Positions 50,601 through 51,201 of a stretch of 51,201 nucleotides of DNA are shown one piece after another. Source of the DNA: an uncultured Candidatus Melainabacteria bacterium (GTDB taxonomy: Bacteria; Cyanobacteriota; Vampirovibrionia; Gastranaerophilales; Gastranaerophilaceae); assembly GCA_945910425.1 (NCBI GenBank), contig CAMDYM010000007.1, positions 1 through 51,201 of the forward strand, written 5' to 3'. Both the position numbers and the translations under genes were made by a program. Under the pieces are notes generated by a model. The model made no database searches, was not told the origin of the DNA, and saw nothing but the letters and a program-made list of their open reading frames with translations. Numbering within the stretch: position 1 is the first letter of the stretch; the number at the start of each line of letters is the position of its first letter.

Positions 50601-50730
50601 CGGTATGACTGTTTTTGGCGGAATGATTGCAGTCGCGTTTATTGGCACCTTCCTTGTTCCTGCATTTTATGTGATGATTGAAGAATTTAAATTAAATTTG
50701 TCTAAAAAATTCAAGAAAGATAAAAACTAA
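47611..50730 (+). CDS. RND efflux pump, HAE1/AcrB type
   Basis: A 1039-residue inner-membrane proton-driven exporter with twelve helices in two repeats and two large periplasmic loops. N-terminal FINRPKLAIVISLAILLAGI, the proton-relay pair in LVVDDAIVVLENTQRH, GITGRMFRQFALCIA, PAPAISG-like SPPAISGLGMFGGFEYQL in the pore domain and the STKQAILIIEFAKDA helix with its Lys all match multidrug HAE1 pumps. Substrates cannot be predicted. AAAATA and AGGAAAAT lie before the ATG. Its stop overlaps the TolC start (TAATG), so adaptor, pump and channel form one operon. Confidence 0.96.
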   Translation: MTEGKQGNLFINRPKLAIVISLAILLAGILMIKTLPLEEYPSITPPQVVVSATYSGASSDVIESTIAAPVEAQLNGVQNMIYMSSTSESGSYTLTLYFEVGSDPDMAVVNVQNQLQLVTPRLPEEVKRYGLSVHKSTGGPGLLLISVNSPHNSYENLYIANYADIYIKDELARIKGVGKVSVFGSETYSMRVWLNADKMAHYNISTSEVISAIQSQNIQSPAGDLGDEPLNVKQPIKITLKTKGRLKDVHEFENIIIKSLPNGAQVRLKDVARVELGSEDYSHQSRISGKNSAIITVSQLPEANSIDLSNKIKKKLDELSKTFPKDIEYKIEHDETEFVRESIKEVVDAVALAILLVSIVTYLFLGTIRAAFIPFAAIPVSLIGVFIFMHLFGFSINLLILFGLVLAVGLVVDDAIVVLENTQRHIQEGKSPKEATEITMKEVFGAVLATSLVLMAVFVPVSFMGGITGRMFRQFALCIASSIGLSTLVALTLAPALCSIILKQEEAKADFKFIRIFDEWFNKIRDKYLIYVKSFTDSAALTFGTLAIVAILTIGMFWLIPKGFLPTEDRGASFTQIQLPDGSSASRTDGVAKDVENKILKIPGVKSTISLVGLNGENTAFIVARFKPWSKRKTKQESLNGILQNINKEFSNYPSATIATFSPPAISGLGMFGGFEYQLLDKGDRPAEELYKEALKLIKAATENPNFSMVYTSYTANIPQIILDVDTDKAMAQNIDVMEIYNAIAAYFAKSYVNDFNKYGRVYRVYVQADSDFRSRISDIDKIYVKNKNGKMVPLSSVIKTRNTVGPQTRTRFNMYPAITINGNTRQGVSSGKGMELMEEISDKTLPSDMGYTWSGSSLQEKQSSGQIVPILMMSLVFIFLFLVGLYESWFLPVTVLLVTPVALCGALIFQYVAGYSLDIYSQIGLVMLIGLSTKQAILIIEFAKDAHENGLSIKEAAMDAAKLRFRAVMMTNIAFILGLIPLVVASGAGAASRHSVGMTVFGGMIAVAFIGTFLVPAFYVMIEEFKLNLSKKFKKDKN

Positions 50731-51201
50731 TGATAAAATATTTACTCTTAATAATACTGTTAACAATACCCCTGCAAAGTTTTTCATACGAACCGGAAAA
50801 CAAAATAAATCCTGACGAATTTCCACAAAGCGAAGATGTTTTACCAAAGAGTAAAATAAAACCCGAATTTGTCATATCCGGTTCAATCGAAAAAAATATT
50901 GATATGACCTTGAATAATTGCTTAAAACTGGCACTTGGCAATAATCCTCGAATTAATGCTGCATTTCAGGACATTTTAGCGTCTGACGCGAGAATTAAAC
51001 AAATTTGGTCAAACTACTTTCCCTCAATTACCTGGCAAACAAGTGCAACAAGACTAAGACAACTTCAATTATCCGACGCCTTCGGTGAAACTTTAGAATT
51101 TAATTACTTCTTATTAGGGCAGGTATCACTACAACAAATGCTTTATGACTTTGGAGTAACCCAAAATCAGGCAACCATAAGAAGACTTGATTATGAAGGC
51201 T
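50730..51201 (+). CDS. TolC-family outer-membrane factor (5' part, cut by window end)
   Basis: The ATG at 50730 overlaps the pump's stop codon. The visible 157 residues begin with a signal peptide (MIKYLLLIILLTIPLQSFSY), then a charged linker, then MTLNNCLKLALGNNPRINAA, which is the standard opening of the first TolC helical repeat, and beta strands (PSITWQTSATRLRQ, FLLGQVSLQQMLYDFGVT). It is the third part of the RND tripartite system. The reading frame stays open to the last base; the rest is beyond the window. Confidence 0.92.
   Translation, partial: MIKYLLLIILLTIPLQSFSYEPENKINPDEFPQSEDVLPKSKIKPEFVISGSIEKNIDMTLNNCLKLALGNNPRINAAFQDILASDARIKQIWSNYFPSITWQTSATRLRQLQLSDAFGETLEFNYFLLGQVSLQQMLYDFGVTQNQATIRRLDYEG

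Overview
The window is a low-G+C bacterial chromosome segment that uses the standard code (TGA ends several genes) and mostly has Shine-Dalgarno starts. I see no rRNA, insertion sequence, prophage or CRISPR array. Several traits together point to a non-photosynthetic relative of cyanobacteria (Melainabacteria/Vampirovibrionia, probably the gut order Gastranaerophilales): prepilins with an AFTLAETLITLG-type helix, a DUF3326 protein, AMIN-type amidases, a CsaB pyruvyltransferase, a CHASE2 adenylate cyclase and a diderm efflux system with TolC-like partners. This assignment is an inference from protein character, not from a marker-gene search.

Layout. 0-0.9 kb: rpsL-rpsG, closed by a terminator. 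0.9-2.8 kb (minus): a hybrid-cluster-protein homologue that has lost its metal ligands, with a glutaredoxin. 3-5.4 kb: wecB, a membrane-anchored AMIN-like protein and a small Gly/Cys-rich protein. 5.4-8 kb: a repeat-rich gap, then an exact sigma-28 (FliA-type) promoter driving a 713-residue protein of unknown function. 8-14.7 kb: pgi, trxB, a two-module HNH protein, a HEAT-like protein, a patatin and tRNA-Leu. 14.7-19 kb (minus): an operon eda, kdgK, csaB, glycosyltransferase, membrane protein. 19-22.9 kb: CHASE2 adenylate cyclase, YajQ and small unknowns. 22.9-29.5 kb: radical SAM/DUF2344 protein, RNase E/G, a nested small membrane protein, a tiny pilin-like protein and split L-serine dehydratase. 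29.7-33 kb: a periplasmic-binding/TolC fusion, a small basic protein, tRNA-Arg and a LuxR-type HTH. 33-42.4 kb: a cell-wall cluster (two amidases, murI, DUF3326, ftsI-type PBP, murE, short nagA). 42.4-45 kb: an interrupted prepilin divergent from ilvD. 45-51.2 kb: uppS, rdgB and an RND efflux operon that runs off the window in its TolC gene.

The signals most worth a second look are: the sigma-28 promoter with no flagellar gene nearby; a prepilin whose best start is split from its body by a seven-G tract; the ligand-less Hcp homologue; two palindromic elements lying in frame inside conserved enzymes (radical SAM protein and NagA); and the binding-protein/TolC fusion. Peptidoglycan and envelope functions (murI, murE, PBP, amidases, uppS, wecB, csaB, NagA) dominate, so the region is largely an envelope and housekeeping neighbourhood with lineage-specific unknowns between.
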